From Streptomyces pilosus (GTDB taxonomy: Bacteria; Actinomycetota; Actinomycetes; Streptomycetales; Streptomycetaceae), in the NCBI RefSeq assembly GCF_014649835.1, contig NZ_BMTU01000010.1, positions 204,459 through 268,458 on the forward strand: DNA of 64,000 nt. Reading direction: 5' to 3'. The position numbers were made by a program, and so were the translations under genes. The notes beneath the pieces are model-generated. The model was not told where the DNA came from. It did not search any database and saw nothing but the letters and a program-made list of their open reading frames with translations. Positions 8,681-17,649 of the stretch are shown in pieces. Each line of letters starts with the position of its first letter. Within the stretch, counting starts at the first letter, position 1.

Positions 8681-9352
8681 TTGGTCGACGAAGGTCACGA
8701 GGGTCACGAGGGTCACGGGTCACCGGCGGCGGCGGTGTTCGACGCGCTGGGCAGCGAGTACGAGAAGGCGTTCGCCTCGTCGGCGGCCCATCACGCTTCC
8801 CTGGGCCGGCTGCTCGAACGGCTGGAGCCCGGCAGCAGGGTGCTGGACGTGGGCAGCGGCACGGGCCGGCCCACGGCCGCCGTGCTCGCCGGCGCCGGAC
8901 ACCGGGTCCTGGGCGTCGACGTGTCACCGGTGATGGTGGAGATCGCCTCGCGGCAGGTTCCCGGGGCCGAGTTCCGGTGCGCGGACGTCCGCGGCATGGC
9001 GCTGGAGGACGGCTCCTTCGACGCGGTCTGCGTGTACTTCGCGCTGCTGCAGATGCCCCGGGCGGAACAGTCCGGGCTCGTGCGCCGGCTGGCACGCGCG
9101 CTGCGGCCCGGGGGTCTGTTCGTGCTGGCCACCGTGCCGCTGGACGTCGAGGAGTTCGACGGGGTGTTCATGGGGCAGCCCGTGCGGGTCACCAGTTTCG
9201 CGGCGGAGGACGTCGTCGCCCTGGTCCGGGAGGCGGGGCTGACGGTGCAGTCGCAGGACAGCGTCATGTTCACCCCGAGCCACCCGGACGCCCGCCCGGA
9301 ACCCCACCTCTTCCTGCACTGCCGCCGCGAGCCCGCGCGCCCCGTCGGCTGA
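8681..9352 (+). CDS. SAM-dependent class I methyltransferase
   Basis: 223-aa methyltransferase. The SAM motif VLDVGSGTGR is at 54-63, followed by the acidic loop GVDVSPVMVEIA and a GSFDAVCVYFALLQMP segment (motif IV region). RALRPGGLFVLAT is the usual post-motif. The start is TTG at 8681, with a purine-rich GGAGACGGGG stretch upstream; no in-frame ATG exists nearby. The first codons contain GGTCACGAG repeated twice plus a third partial copy, giving a His/Glu/Gly-rich N-terminus. The substrate cannot be told from sequence. Overall fold resembles UbiE/malonyl-ACP O-methyltransferase-like stand-alone enzymes. Confidence 0.88.
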   Translation: MVDEGHEGHEGHGSPAAAVFDALGSEYEKAFASSAAHHASLGRLLERLEPGSRVLDVGSGTGRPTAAVLAGAGHRVLGVDVSPVMVEIASRQVPGAEFRCADVRGMALEDGSFDAVCVYFALLQMPRAEQSGLVRRLARALRPGGLFVLATVPLDVEEFDGVFMGQPVRVTSFAAEDVVALVREAGLTVQSQDSVMFTPSHPDARPEPHLFLHCRREPARPVG

Positions 9353-9384
9353 CGGTGGCAGGGGGCGTCACCGGATCCCCGCCG

Positions 9385-9984
9385 TCAGCCCGTCATCCGT
9401 TTCCGCCACGACGGCTCGACCCGCTGCCACTCGGCCTCCCACTCGGCCAGACGCCGCCACTGCAGCCGGGACCGCAGCAGCCATCCGCCGAGCACGACCA
9501 GTCCGCCGGTGGCGACGGCGACCGTGGTCCCGGCCATGACGACCTGGAAGCGCGCCTCCGCACCCTCGGGCGGAGCGGAGGCGAGCCGGCCGGCCCGGTC
9601 GTTCCACACGGTGACCTCGGTGCCCGCCTTCGTGCCCGCCCCGACCTCCGCCCGGCCGGTACGAACGGCTCCGTCGGGAGCGGTCCACCGCACCTTGGCC
9701 CAGACACCGCCGTCGCTGTCCTCCGTCACGGACGCCGGCAGCGCGTGCGCGGCGTCCTCCACGAGGACGGCCGGAACGGGGCGGACGCCCTCACGCCGGT
9801 CCTCGATCGACCCGTCCACGACTCCGGCCGCCGTCACGCCGGCGAACGCCCCGACGAGCAGGGCGAGAACGACGGTGGCGAGCAGCACCCAGGCCTCGAT
9901 CACGTCGCTGCGGCGTCGCAGCGGGTTGCTCCGCCACCGCCACAGCCGCACCCTCCGCGGCCTCGCACCATGCGTCCCGGCCAT
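9385..9984 (-). CDS. Rv1733c-family two-helix membrane protein
   Basis: 199 residues with two hydrophobic helices (about 31-56 and 148-170) around an extracytoplasmic domain of ~90 residues containing WTAPDGAVRTGRAEV and GTEVTVWNDRAGRL, the signature of the actinobacterial Rv1733c family (a DosR-regulon antigen in Mycobacterium). The N-terminus is basic (RRVRLWRWRSNPLRRRSD), consistent with an inside-positive start. Function is unknown; Streptomyces genomes carry many paralogues. A GGAGGTGA-rich ribosome site precedes the ATG. Confidence 0.88.
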   Translation of the reverse strand: MAGTHGARPRRVRLWRWRSNPLRRRSDVIEAWVLLATVVLALLVGAFAGVTAAGVVDGSIEDRREGVRPVPAVLVEDAAHALPASVTEDSDGGVWAKVRWTAPDGAVRTGRAEVGAGTKAGTEVTVWNDRAGRLASAPPEGAEARFQVVMAGTTVAVATGGLVVLGGWLLRSRLQWRRLAEWEAEWQRVEPSWRKRMTG

Positions 9985-10128
9985 GGGAGGTCACCTCCTC
10001 GCGAGGATGCCTACGGCGCCACCTCTCCAGGGTGGACCCTGGGCACCCGGTCCCGCACGGGGCCGAACGGCCCGCTCCCCGGCGCGTGACGCGGCGGGCG
10101 GGCCGGACCGGCCGGGGTCTCCGGTCCC

Positions 10129-11202
10129 TCAGGGCGTCGGGTGCACGGGCACCACCTCGTGCTGCGGCACGCCCAGCACGACCTTGAGCGCCCCGGTCTC
10201 GGCGGCGTTGCCGAAGACGTCGTACGCCTCCTGCATGTGGTCCAGCGGGAAGGTGTGGGTGACCATCCGCCGGGTGGGCAGCCGTCCGGCGGCGGCCATC
10301 CGCAGCAGGGCGGGGGTGGAACGGGTGTCGACGAGCCCGGTGGTGATGGTGACGTTCCTGCTCCACAGGTCCTCGAGGTGCAGGGTGGCGGGCGCGCCGT
10401 GCACGCCGACGTTGGCGAGGTGGCCGCCGGGGCGCACCATGCGGGCGCACAGTTCGAAGGTCTCCGGTACGCCCACCGCCTCGATGACCACGTCCGCGCC
10501 CAGCTCCCCGGTGAGGTCCCCGATCAGCTGCTCGGGGGCCTCGCTCGCGTCGGCCACGGCGTCGGCCCCGAACTCCTTCGCCGCCTGGAGCCGGGATGCG
10601 GCCAGGTCCACGGCGACGATACGTTCGGGCGCGAACAGCCGCGCGGTGGCGATCGCGGCGAGTCCGACGGGACCCGCGCCGACCACGGCGACCGTGTCAC
10701 CGGGGCGGACCCGCCCGTTGAGCACGCCGACCTCGTAGCCGGTGGGGAAGATGTCGGCGAGCAGTACGGCGTCCTCGTTGGCCACGGCCCCGGGCAGCGG
10801 GTGCACCGAGAGGTCGGCGTGCGGGACCCGGACGTACTCGGCCTGGGTGCCGTCGACGAGGTGGCCGAGGATCCAGCCGCCGCCGCCCCGGCACTGGCTG
10901 TAGCTGGTCACGCGGCAGTAGTCGCAGCGCCCGCAGGCGGAGATGCAGGAGACGAGGACCCGGTCCCCGGGGCGTACCGTGCGGACGTCGGTGCCGGTCT
11001 CGACGATCTCCCCGACCGCTTCGTGACCGAGGACGGTTCCCGGACGGACCTCGGGCACGTCGCCCTTGAGGATGTGCAGGTCGGTACCGCAGATGGTGAC
11101 GGCGTCGACGCGCACGATCACGTCACCGGGGTCCTTGATCTCCGGATCGGGGACCTCTTCCCAGGCGGACTGCCCGGGGCCGTGGAAGACGTAACCCTTC
11201 AT
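10129..11202 (-). CDS. Zinc-dependent alcohol dehydrogenase (MDR superfamily)
   Basis: 357-aa medium-chain dehydrogenase. The catalytic zinc residues are in ICGTDLH and GHEAVGEIVE. The structural zinc site is the four-cysteine loop CGRCDYCRVTSYSQC. The Rossmann nucleotide-binding motif is VVGAGPVGLAAIATA. The sequence pattern (YGYEVGVLNGRVRPGDTVAV region, IFPTGYE) resembles NAD(P)-dependent alcohol/formaldehyde-type dehydrogenases of actinobacteria. ATG at 11202 gives the canonical MKGYVFHGPG start; a longer frame upstream is low-quality. The leader just ahead of the start carries three tandem copies of a 7-mer (AGCGAGA on the coding strand). It is a single gene without an operon partner. Confidence 0.92.
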   Translation of the reverse strand: MKGYVFHGPGQSAWEEVPDPEIKDPGDVIVRVDAVTICGTDLHILKGDVPEVRPGTVLGHEAVGEIVETGTDVRTVRPGDRVLVSCISACGRCDYCRVTSYSQCRGGGGWILGHLVDGTQAEYVRVPHADLSVHPLPGAVANEDAVLLADIFPTGYEVGVLNGRVRPGDTVAVVGAGPVGLAAIATARLFAPERIVAVDLAASRLQAAKEFGADAVADASEAPEQLIGDLTGELGADVVIEAVGVPETFELCARMVRPGGHLANVGVHGAPATLHLEDLWSRNVTITTGLVDTRSTPALLRMAAAGRLPTRRMVTHTFPLDHMQEAYDVFGNAAETGALKVVLGVPQHEVVPVHPTP

Positions 11203-11216
11203 GCCGATCCACACCC

Positions 11217-11237
11217 TCTCGCTTCTCGCTTCTCGCT
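11217..11237. repeat. Triple 7-bp tandem repeat in alcohol dehydrogenase leader
   Basis: TCTCGCT is repeated three times head-to-tail on the plus strand (AGCGAGA on the coding strand), ending about 15 nt before the start codon at 11202. It overlaps the place where the ribosome site is expected. It may be a slippage-prone leader, or chance. Confidence 0.4.
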
Positions 11238-11452
11238 GTGCGGCGGGCTTCGGCGCGGGGTGTGCGCGCCCGCTCGCTGCGGCGGGGCCCGGGTGGGTGC
11301 CGGGGCCGCCCCGCACTTCCAGTGTGGGCGCGGGACGGAAGATGCGCTCGGGCCGGAGGGGCGGGGAGGGCGGGGCCGGGTCGGGTGCCGCTGAGCCCTT
11401 CTCTCGCGCCCGCACGGCGGAGCCGCACACCGGCACGGCATCGCCCGTCCCC

Positions 11453-11499
11453 AGGTGTATTGATCACGAGTGTTGTCAACGCTCGTGATCAATACACCT
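11453..11499. repeat. Perfect 18-bp inverted repeat at the 3' end of the ATPase gene
   Basis: AGGTGTATTGATCACGAG (11453-11470) and its exact complement (11482-11499) flank an 11-nt AT-rich spacer. The right arm touches the ATPase stop codon (11498-11500). Outer bases continue imperfectly: the left flank at 11436-11452 matches the complement of the ATPase's last codons (11504-11522) with a short bulge. It is far more AT-rich than other hairpins here. It could be the ATPase terminator, a regulator site for the alcohol dehydrogenase gene downstream, or the scar of a small element. Confidence 0.7.
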
Positions 11500-14400
11500 A
11501 GGCCACGGGGCGGGCGATGCCGCTGTCCAGGAGATGGCGGGTCCGGGCCGCGGAGGCGGCCAGGTGCCTCAGGAGGCGGGCGGTGAGGTCGTAGAGGCGT
11601 CGTACCGCTTCCAGCCGTTCCAGGCGCGGGGCCGCCGCCGACAGGGCGATGGCCAGGCCGATGCCGAGCCAGGCGACGGGGCCGAGCGGGGTGCAGCCGA
11701 AGAAGTGGCTGACGCCCGGCGTCTGCACGAGGGCGGCGAGCACCGCCGCCGAGCCGAGGGCCGTCACCCACACCAGGGTGCTGTGGCGGCGGCCGGAGAG
11801 GGTCTGCACCAGCTGGGCGCCGACCACTCCGCACAGGGCCATGGTGGTGGAGCGCCGTTCGGTGCCGGGGGTGAGGCGGCCGAACAGGTACGCCGTGACC
11901 GCGCCGAGGCACGTGGTCACGCCCCGGCGGCGGATGGAGCGCAGCAGGGGCGCGCCGAGGACGTCCAGCCCCATCGGGCCGGTCTCGGCGTGCGCCGCCG
12001 TCGCCGGGTCGTCGCTCGGCGTCACCGCCACCGCCATCGCGGGGAACATGTCGGTGAGCAGGTTGACCAGGAGCAGTTGCCGGGTCGACAGGGGCGAGGA
12101 CCCGGCGAGGAGGGTCCCCAGCACGCTGAAGCCGACCTCGCCCGCGTTGCCGCCGATGAGGATGCTCACCGCGTCGGCGACGCTGCGCCACAGCGCGCGG
12201 CCCTCGCCGACGGCGTCGACCAGGACCGACAGGTCGCCGGTGGTGAGCACGATGTCGGCGGCGTTGCGGGCGGCGGCGGAGCCGCGGGACTCGATGGCGA
12301 CCCCCACGTCGGCGGCGCGGATCGCGGCGGCGTCGTTGGCGCCGTCACCCGCCATCGCCACCACCCGGCCCGCCTGCTGGAGGGCCTCCACGACGTGGAG
12401 CTTCTGCTCGGGTGCGACCCGGGCCACGACCCCGGCACCGTGCAGGGCGCGCACCCGGTCGCTGCGGCCCATGGCGACGAGTTCGTCCCCGGTGACCACG
12501 GTGGTGCCCTCCGGCCATCCCAGTTGCACGGCGATGGCACGGGCGGTCTCCGGATGGTCCCCGGTCAGCATGACGGGCAGGATGCCGGCCCGGCGCAGCT
12601 CGGTGAGCAGCTCCTGCGAGGTGTCGCGCGGTACGTCCGCCAGGGCGACCAGTCCGGCGAACTCCAGGCCGTCGAGCGGGGCGTCGAGCTCCGCGTCCGC
12701 GTCCGGTCCCCGGCAGGGGCGCCGGGCGACGGCCAGGACGCGCAGTCCCTGCCCCGCGAGGGTGTGGGCCGCCCCGGCCGCCGCGTCGGGAAGGTCCCGG
12801 CAGGCCGGCAGCACCGTCTCCGGGGCGCCCTTGACGACGAGCGTCCGGCCCGTGCCCGTGCCGCCCTCGCGGCCGACCGCCGCCGCGTAGCCGCGGCTCG
12901 CCTCGAAGGCCAGTTCGCCCTCGGCGGTCCAGGTCTCGTCGGGCGGGGCGGCGTCGAGGACCGCCTCGTCGGTGGCGTGCGCGACCCGCCGCCCCCCGGC
13001 GGTCTCCTCCTGCGGGCAGGCCCGGGCCGCCAGCCGGACGACGGGCGCGGCTTCGGCGGCTCCCGGGGTGCGGACGCCGCCGTCGGCGGTGGCGACCCCG
13101 ACCAGGCGGAGCCGGTTCTCGGTGAGGGTGCCGGTCTTGTCGAAGCAGACGGTGTCCACCCGGCCGAGCGCCTCCAGGGTGCGCGGGGTACGCACCAGGA
13201 CGCCGCGCCGGGACAGCCGGCGGGCGGCGGCCATCTGGGCGACGGTCGCGACCAGCGGCAGGCCCTCGGGAACGGCGGCGACGGCCACGGCGACGCCGCC
13301 GCTGACGGCGCGCCGGACGGGGCTGCCGCGCAGCAGGGACAGGCCGGTGACCAGCGCCCCGCCGGTGAGGGTGACGGGCAGGGCTTTACGGGTGATCTCC
13401 TGGAGGCGCGCCTGGACACCGGCGGGCGGCGGGGTGCGGGCGGCCAGGGCGACGGCGCGGCCCGCCTCGGTGCGGTCGCCGGTGTCCACCACGAGCGCCT
13501 CGGCCCGGCCGGCCACCACGGTGGTGCCCTCGAAGACCATGCAGGTCCGCCGGGGCACGGGCGCGCCCGGGGCGGGTTCGAGGGACTTGGTCACCGGCAG
13601 TGACTCGCCGGTGAGCGACGACTCGTCGACCTCCAGCCCGTCCTCGTCCAGCAGTCGCGCGTCCGCGGGGACGACGTCCCCGGCGCCGAGGGTGATCCGG
13701 TCCCCTGGCCGCAGCCGGGCGGCGTCCACGGTGACGGTGCCCTCGCGGCCCTCACGGCGGCGCGCCTGGGGCCGCTGCCGGGCGGCCAGCCGGGCCAGCG
13801 CCCGTTCGGCGCGCAGCCGCTGCAGTCCCCCCGCCACCGCGTTGATGTCCATCGCGCCGACGACGAGCAGCGCGTCGACGAGCGAGCCGAGCAGCGCCGA
13901 GGCGACCGCCCCGGTGGCCAGGACGGGGGTGAGCGGGTCGTCGAGCTCACGGCGTACGGCACCGGCCGCCTGCCAGGTCCAGCGGGCGGGTGCCAGGGCG
14001 GGCGTGCGGGAGAGGCGGGCGGCACGCTGCCGGGCCCGGCCGGCGAACAGGGCGAGCCCCTCGGGCTCGGCGTCGGTGCGGGCGCGGCGCAGCAGGTCGC
14101 GTGCCTCGTGCGGTTCCAGCGCGTGCCAGGGCACGTGCCAGCGGGGCTCGGGCGGCGCGGCGCGGGCCACCCGTACGGCCTCCGTCCAGCCGGTGAGCAG
14201 GGCGGCCGCCGCGGCGATGTTCACCGGGGCGTGCCGGGTGAGCCGCTGCCACAGCCGCCCGCCCGGGGTGCCGCCGCGGGCCACCATGAGCCCGGAGAGG
14301 GCGGCGCCCGCCCGGGCCAGGGTCTGGGAGCGGCGGCCGACGCGGCGGGCGGCCGGAATCGCCGTCAGCAGCCGCCACACGTCACCGAGTCCGCCGGGGG

Positions 14401-15823
14401 CGAGGGCGTCGGCGCCCCAGGCGACCGCCGAGCGGTCGTCGGTGAGGGCGATGGCCACGTCGCCCGCGGTCAGGCCTTCCGCCACGTCGCCGGCACCGTG
14501 CGCGGCCACGCGCGCGACGCTCACCACGATGTGCCCGTCGTTCTGCAGCGCCCGTACGACGTCGCCGAACGGCAGGTCGGCGGGGGCCACCTCGTCGGCG
14601 AGGCGCGTGATGTCCTTCAGGTCGGAGCCGCCGGTGATCACGACGTGCAGCCCGGCCCGGCGGGCCGCGTCGAGGACGGCCTCGGCGCAGGGGTCGACGG
14701 GGTCGTGGAACACGGCGTCGTCGCCGGGCGGCGTGCGGCCGCGCAGGGCGTCCGCGTGCAGGACGAGGGAGTCGGCGATCTCCAGCTGCCACAGCCGCCT
14801 GCCGTCGCGGACCAGGACGCCGGTCGCGGCGAGGCGGGCGCCGAGGAGCGCGTCGAAGGCGGCGGGACCGTAGCGCGCCGCCTTGGGGGATCCGGCGAGG
14901 ACCGCCTCGGCCGCCTCGGCCGTGCTGTGCGTGATGAGGAGGGTGGCGGCGGCCCCCGCCACGCTGCCGGTGCCGGCGTGGGCTGCGTAGGCCTGGGTCG
15001 GTGTCACGCGCAGGGGCGGGCGGACGCCGGCGGGCGCGGGCAGGCTGGTGCGCCGCTCGCCGCAGATGTCGTCGTGCTGGGTCTCGAACGCGGCGGCCCG
15101 GGCGGTCGCCTCGGCCAGCTGGCCGGTGCGCAGCAGTCCGTCGAGCACGAGCGACACGGGGGACTGTGCGGCGCCGTGCGCGGCGGCGTTGGCGGCGGCG
15201 AGGAGGAGTTCCATGCCGCTGTGGCCGAACCGCCGGCCGAGCAGGGCGCGGAAGCGGGGGTTCTCCCGCAGCAGGGTGACGGCGGCGGTGGCGGCCTTGG
15301 GGCTGCGGGGCAGGCGCAGCGAACGGCCGGCCAGGGCGCCGGCCACGCCGGCGGCGTCCAGCAGCAGCCCGGCGGCGGCGACGCGTACGTCGCGGGGGTC
15401 GCCGGGATGCCCGGTACCGGGCTGTTCCTCGGGGTCCGCGTCCTCGGTCAGTCCGAGACGGGCGGCGAGTTCGACGGCGTGCCCGGTCACGCGGTCACCG
15501 GCCGCGTCCGTCACGGCGGTCACGACCAGCCGGGACAGTCCGTCGTCCCAGTACGCGGTCAGCACGTCGGGGTGGTCGAGGAGTTCGGCGGCGGCCCTGC
15601 GGGCGAGCGGGGCGACCGCGCCGTCCGGGCTGTGCAGGGCCAGGTGGACGCGGTGTCCGGCCCGCCAGTGCCGGCCGCCGCCGGCGGCGTTGCGGGCGAC
15701 GTGGCCCAGGCGGCGGGTGGTGTCGTGGACGGAGGTGAGGCTCCGCGCGGTGCCGCGGGCGACTCCCGCGGCGGCGCCGGCGACGGCACCGGCGAGGGGG
15801 GCGGGGTCGAGGAGTGTGAGCAT
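11498..15823 (-). CDS. Very large cation-translocating P-type ATPase (CtpI-like)
   Basis: 1441-aa P-type ATPase, about twice the usual size, comparable to mycobacterial CtpI. The ~600-residue N-terminal extension contains degenerate repeated blocks rich in alanine. The catalytic core is complete: actuator loop SLTGESLPVTKS (~741), phosphorylation site CFDKTGTLTENR (~896), MLTGDHPETARAIA and the hinge AGDGANDAAAIRAADVG (~1160), then C-terminal membrane helices. The ion is unknown: no CPC or other metal signature is visible, and the helices look more like P2/unclassified pumps. I chose ATG at 15823 since it gives a hydrophobic start (LLDPAPLAGAVAGAAAGVA); the open frame beyond it is a shadow. 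It is 20 nt downstream of the gene at 15844-16395, so the two are probably cotranscribed. Confidence 0.92.
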   Translation of the reverse strand: MLTLLDPAPLAGAVAGAAAGVARGTARSLTSVHDTTRRLGHVARNAAGGGRHWRAGHRVHLALHSPDGAVAPLARRAAAELLDHPDVLTAYWDDGLSRLVVTAVTDAAGDRVTGHAVELAARLGLTEDADPEEQPGTGHPGDPRDVRVAAAGLLLDAAGVAGALAGRSLRLPRSPKAATAAVTLLRENPRFRALLGRRFGHSGMELLLAAANAAAHGAAQSPVSLVLDGLLRTGQLAEATARAAAFETQHDDICGERRTSLPAPAGVRPPLRVTPTQAYAAHAGTGSVAGAAATLLITHSTAEAAEAVLAGSPKAARYGPAAFDALLGARLAATGVLVRDGRRLWQLEIADSLVLHADALRGRTPPGDDAVFHDPVDPCAEAVLDAARRAGLHVVITGGSDLKDITRLADEVAPADLPFGDVVRALQNDGHIVVSVARVAAHGAGDVAEGLTAGDVAIALTDDRSAVAWGADALAPGGLGDVWRLLTAIPAARRVGRRSQTLARAGAALSGLMVARGGTPGGRLWQRLTRHAPVNIAAAAALLTGWTEAVRVARAAPPEPRWHVPWHALEPHEARDLLRRARTDAEPEGLALFAGRARQRAARLSRTPALAPARWTWQAAGAVRRELDDPLTPVLATGAVASALLGSLVDALLVVGAMDINAVAGGLQRLRAERALARLAARQRPQARRREGREGTVTVDAARLRPGDRITLGAGDVVPADARLLDEDGLEVDESSLTGESLPVTKSLEPAPGAPVPRRTCMVFEGTTVVAGRAEALVVDTGDRTEAGRAVALAARTPPPAGVQARLQEITRKALPVTLTGGALVTGLSLLRGSPVRRAVSGGVAVAVAAVPEGLPLVATVAQMAAARRLSRRGVLVRTPRTLEALGRVDTVCFDKTGTLTENRLRLVGVATADGGVRTPGAAEAAPVVRLAARACPQEETAGGRRVAHATDEAVLDAAPPDETWTAEGELAFEASRGYAAAVGREGGTGTGRTLVVKGAPETVLPACRDLPDAAAGAAHTLAGQGLRVLAVARRPCRGPDADAELDAPLDGLEFAGLVALADVPRDTSQELLTELRRAGILPVMLTGDHPETARAIAVQLGWPEGTTVVTGDELVAMGRSDRVRALHGAGVVARVAPEQKLHVVEALQQAGRVVAMAGDGANDAAAIRAADVGVAIESRGSAAARNAADIVLTTGDLSVLVDAVGEGRALWRSVADAVSILIGGNAGEVGFSVLGTLLAGSSPLSTRQLLLVNLLTDMFPAMAVAVTPSDDPATAAHAETGPMGLDVLGAPLLRSIRRRGVTTCLGAVTAYLFGRLTPGTERRSTTMALCGVVGAQLVQTLSGRRHSTLVWVTALGSAAVLAALVQTPGVSHFFGCTPLGPVAWLGIGLAIALSAAAPRLERLEAVRRLYDLTARLLRHLAASAARTRHLLDSGIARPVA

Positions 15824-15843
15824 GGGGGGTCCGTGTTCCCGGC

Positions 15844-16395
15844 TCAGCGCGTGCGCCGGTCGTCGCGCGGCGGCGCGGAGCCGGCGGGCGGGGTGTGGTG
15901 CGCGGTGGCCGCGGCCACGTGCTTGAGGCCCTCCGCGGTGGCGGTGTCGCCCACCTTGGCGGGTTCCTGGTGCGCGGTGCGGTCGGTACCGCCGTCGCGG
16001 TGGCGGGAGGGGGTGAGCCGGTCGCCGGGGCCGGCGGGCGGCTCGGAGCCGGCGGGGCGGGCGGCGCGCGGACGGTCCCGCTCCGGAGCGGCCGCCGGGT
16101 CGTCCGTGCCCGTCTCCGCTCCCCCGGGCCGCTGCGCGGAGCGCGGCCGGGTGAGCCAGGCGACGGCGGCGCCGGTCAGCGCCACCGGCCACTCGACCAC
16201 TCCGGCCACCCCGAGCACGCCCGCTCCGGCGTAGACGGCCATCCGCCGTCCGCGCGGGGACACCGCGCCGATCGTGTCGAGGGCACCGCCGGCCACTTTC
16301 TCCACCTGTGCCGCGCCGGGCAGCCGGCGCAGCCCGGAGGCGACCGCCCGGAAGGGCTGCGCGAGATCCGGCGAACGAGACGTGTCCTGGTCCAT
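15844..16395 (-). CDS. Predicted membrane protein upstream of the P-type ATPase
   Basis: 183-aa protein with one strongly hydrophobic hairpin (VYAGAGVLGVAGVVEWPVALTGAAVAWL, ~55-82) and a long hydrophilic tail rich in R, P, A, D and H. GAGG lies about 6 nt upstream of the ATG at 16395. It precedes the giant P-type ATPase by 20 nt in the same direction, a pairing that suggests an accessory or assembly role (inference). I do not recognise a named family. It diverges from the operon starting at 16645. Confidence 0.75.
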   Translation of the reverse strand: MDQDTSRSPDLAQPFRAVASGLRRLPGAAQVEKVAGGALDTIGAVSPRGRRMAVYAGAGVLGVAGVVEWPVALTGAAVAWLTRPRSAQRPGGAETGTDDPAAAPERDRPRAARPAGSEPPAGPGDRLTPSRHRDGGTDRTAHQEPAKVGDTATAEGLKHVAAATAHHTPPAGSAPPRDDRRTR

Positions 16396-16644
16396 GGCGA
16401 CCTCCACGAGCGGGACCCTCTGGGAAACCATCGGTTTGTCTGCCTGGCCCCATAATCGTCCGTAACGGGCCCGAGCGCTTTCCCAGTGCGCCCGAGCCGG
16501 TCCTCGCGCGCTCTCCGCCGTCGGCGTGCATCCCGTGTCGGAACGGGCACGCCGGGTACTAGGTGCGGGCAGACAGGGCTGTCCCGGGCGGGGGAGCCGG
16601 ACACAGCGGCCGTACGGACCGTCCGGCCGGGGAAGGGAGTGGTC

Positions 16645-17340
16645 ATGACGGAGAACGGCGAGGACACCACGCTCGCCCGGCGCCCGGCGGTCCCGGACCT
16701 CCGTCTGGCCTCGGACGCCCCGGGCGAGGTGCCGCCGCTCGACGTGCGGCGCGAGGCGCCGGCGCCGGTGGAGGACGAGGTGCCGGACCTGCCCCGTGAC
16801 CGCAACCAGGCCATCCTGGAGGCGGCCAAGCAGGTCGGCGCGGTGCTCAAGCGGGGCGGGCACCTGTTCGCCCTGGCCGGCAGCGTCGCCGTCCGCGCCC
16901 ACGGGGGCAGCGGGAACCTGCAGCACGACGTCGACTTCTGCGTCCGTCCGCAGGACGCCGACGCGGTGGCCGCCACGCTCCGCGAGGCGGGACTGACCGT
17001 CTACGCCCCTCCCGAGGACTGGCTGATCAAGGCCACCTGTTTCGGGCAGGACGTGGACATCATCTTCGAGCTGGCGCACCGGCCCGTCTCCACCGAGATG
17101 CTGGAGCGGGCGCAGGAGCTGCCGGTGGAGTCGGTGCGCATGCCGGTGCTGGCGCCCACCGATCTGCTGTCCGGCCTGGTGTCCGCCTTCTCGGAGCACC
17201 ACTGCGACTTCGGTGCGGTCCTGCCCATCGCCCGCGCCCTGCGCGAGAAGGTCGACTGGGACCGGGTACGGCGGGAGAGCGGCGACGAGCCGATGCCCGC
17301 GGCCTTCTTCTTCCTCCTGGAACGCCTGAACGTCATCTGA
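16645..17340 (+). CDS. Nucleotidyltransferase-fold protein
   Basis: 231 residues. After a ~50-residue charged N-terminus it shows a nucleotidyltransferase core: HLFALAGSVAVRAHG then LQHDVDFCVRP, where the paired aspartates would bind metal, followed by DVDIIFELA as a third acidic strand. This resembles proteins annotated as nucleotidyltransferase/AbiEii-like or DUF1814-type. The canonical GS motif is present in degenerate form (AGSVA). Substrate unknown; it might be a tRNA-like or antibiotic-type transferase, or inactive. The ATG follows GAAGGGAG. It heads a three-gene operon with the BON and phosphoesterase genes. Confidence 0.78.
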   Translation: MTENGEDTTLARRPAVPDLRLASDAPGEVPPLDVRREAPAPVEDEVPDLPRDRNQAILEAAKQVGAVLKRGGHLFALAGSVAVRAHGGSGNLQHDVDFCVRPQDADAVAATLREAGLTVYAPPEDWLIKATCFGQDVDIIFELAHRPVSTEMLERAQELPVESVRMPVLAPTDLLSGLVSAFSEHHCDFGAVLPIARALREKVDWDRVRRESGDEPMPAAFFFLLERLNVI

Positions 17341-17361
17341 ACGTCCGCGGAAGGAACCCTG

Positions 17362-17649
17362 ATGAGCACCCACGACGCCGGTCCGGCGGCCGGCACCCAC
17401 GCCGCGCGGAGCCCGGAGTACCGCGTCGCCCACCTCCAGGACCGGCTCGCCGCCGGTGAGCTCGGCGAACTGGGCGTGCGCACCGAGGTCAGGGGCGAGA
17501 CCGTACTGGTCACGGGGACCGTCCCCTCGGCGCACTGCCGCGAGGAGGTCCTGAGCACGGTGCGGGAGGAACTCGCGGGCCTCGAGGTGCACTGCGACAT
17601 CGTGGTCAGCGAGCCCTCCTCCCCCGACCGCGCGGAGGAGCTGTCATGA
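17362..17649 (+). CDS. Small BON-domain protein
   Basis: 95 aa. The core (about 18-85) reads YRVAHLQDRLAAGELGELGVRTEVRGETVLVTGTVPSAHCREEVLSTVREEL, the alpha-beta BON pattern in which GETVLVTGTV is the diagnostic beta hairpin. BON domains usually bind phospholipid or act in the periplasm, but this copy has no signal peptide or lipobox and should be cytoplasmic. The GGAAGGAA ribosome site is good. It overlaps the next gene by 4 nt (ATGA), so translation is coupled. Confidence 0.85.
   Translation: MSTHDAGPAAGTHAARSPEYRVAHLQDRLAAGELGELGVRTEVRGETVLVTGTVPSAHCREEVLSTVREELAGLEVHCDIVVSEPSSPDRAEELS

Noticed and set aside
10141..11394. 417-residue plus-strand frame opposite the alcohol dehydrogenase
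   Set aside because: Antisense shadow of a well-supported gene.
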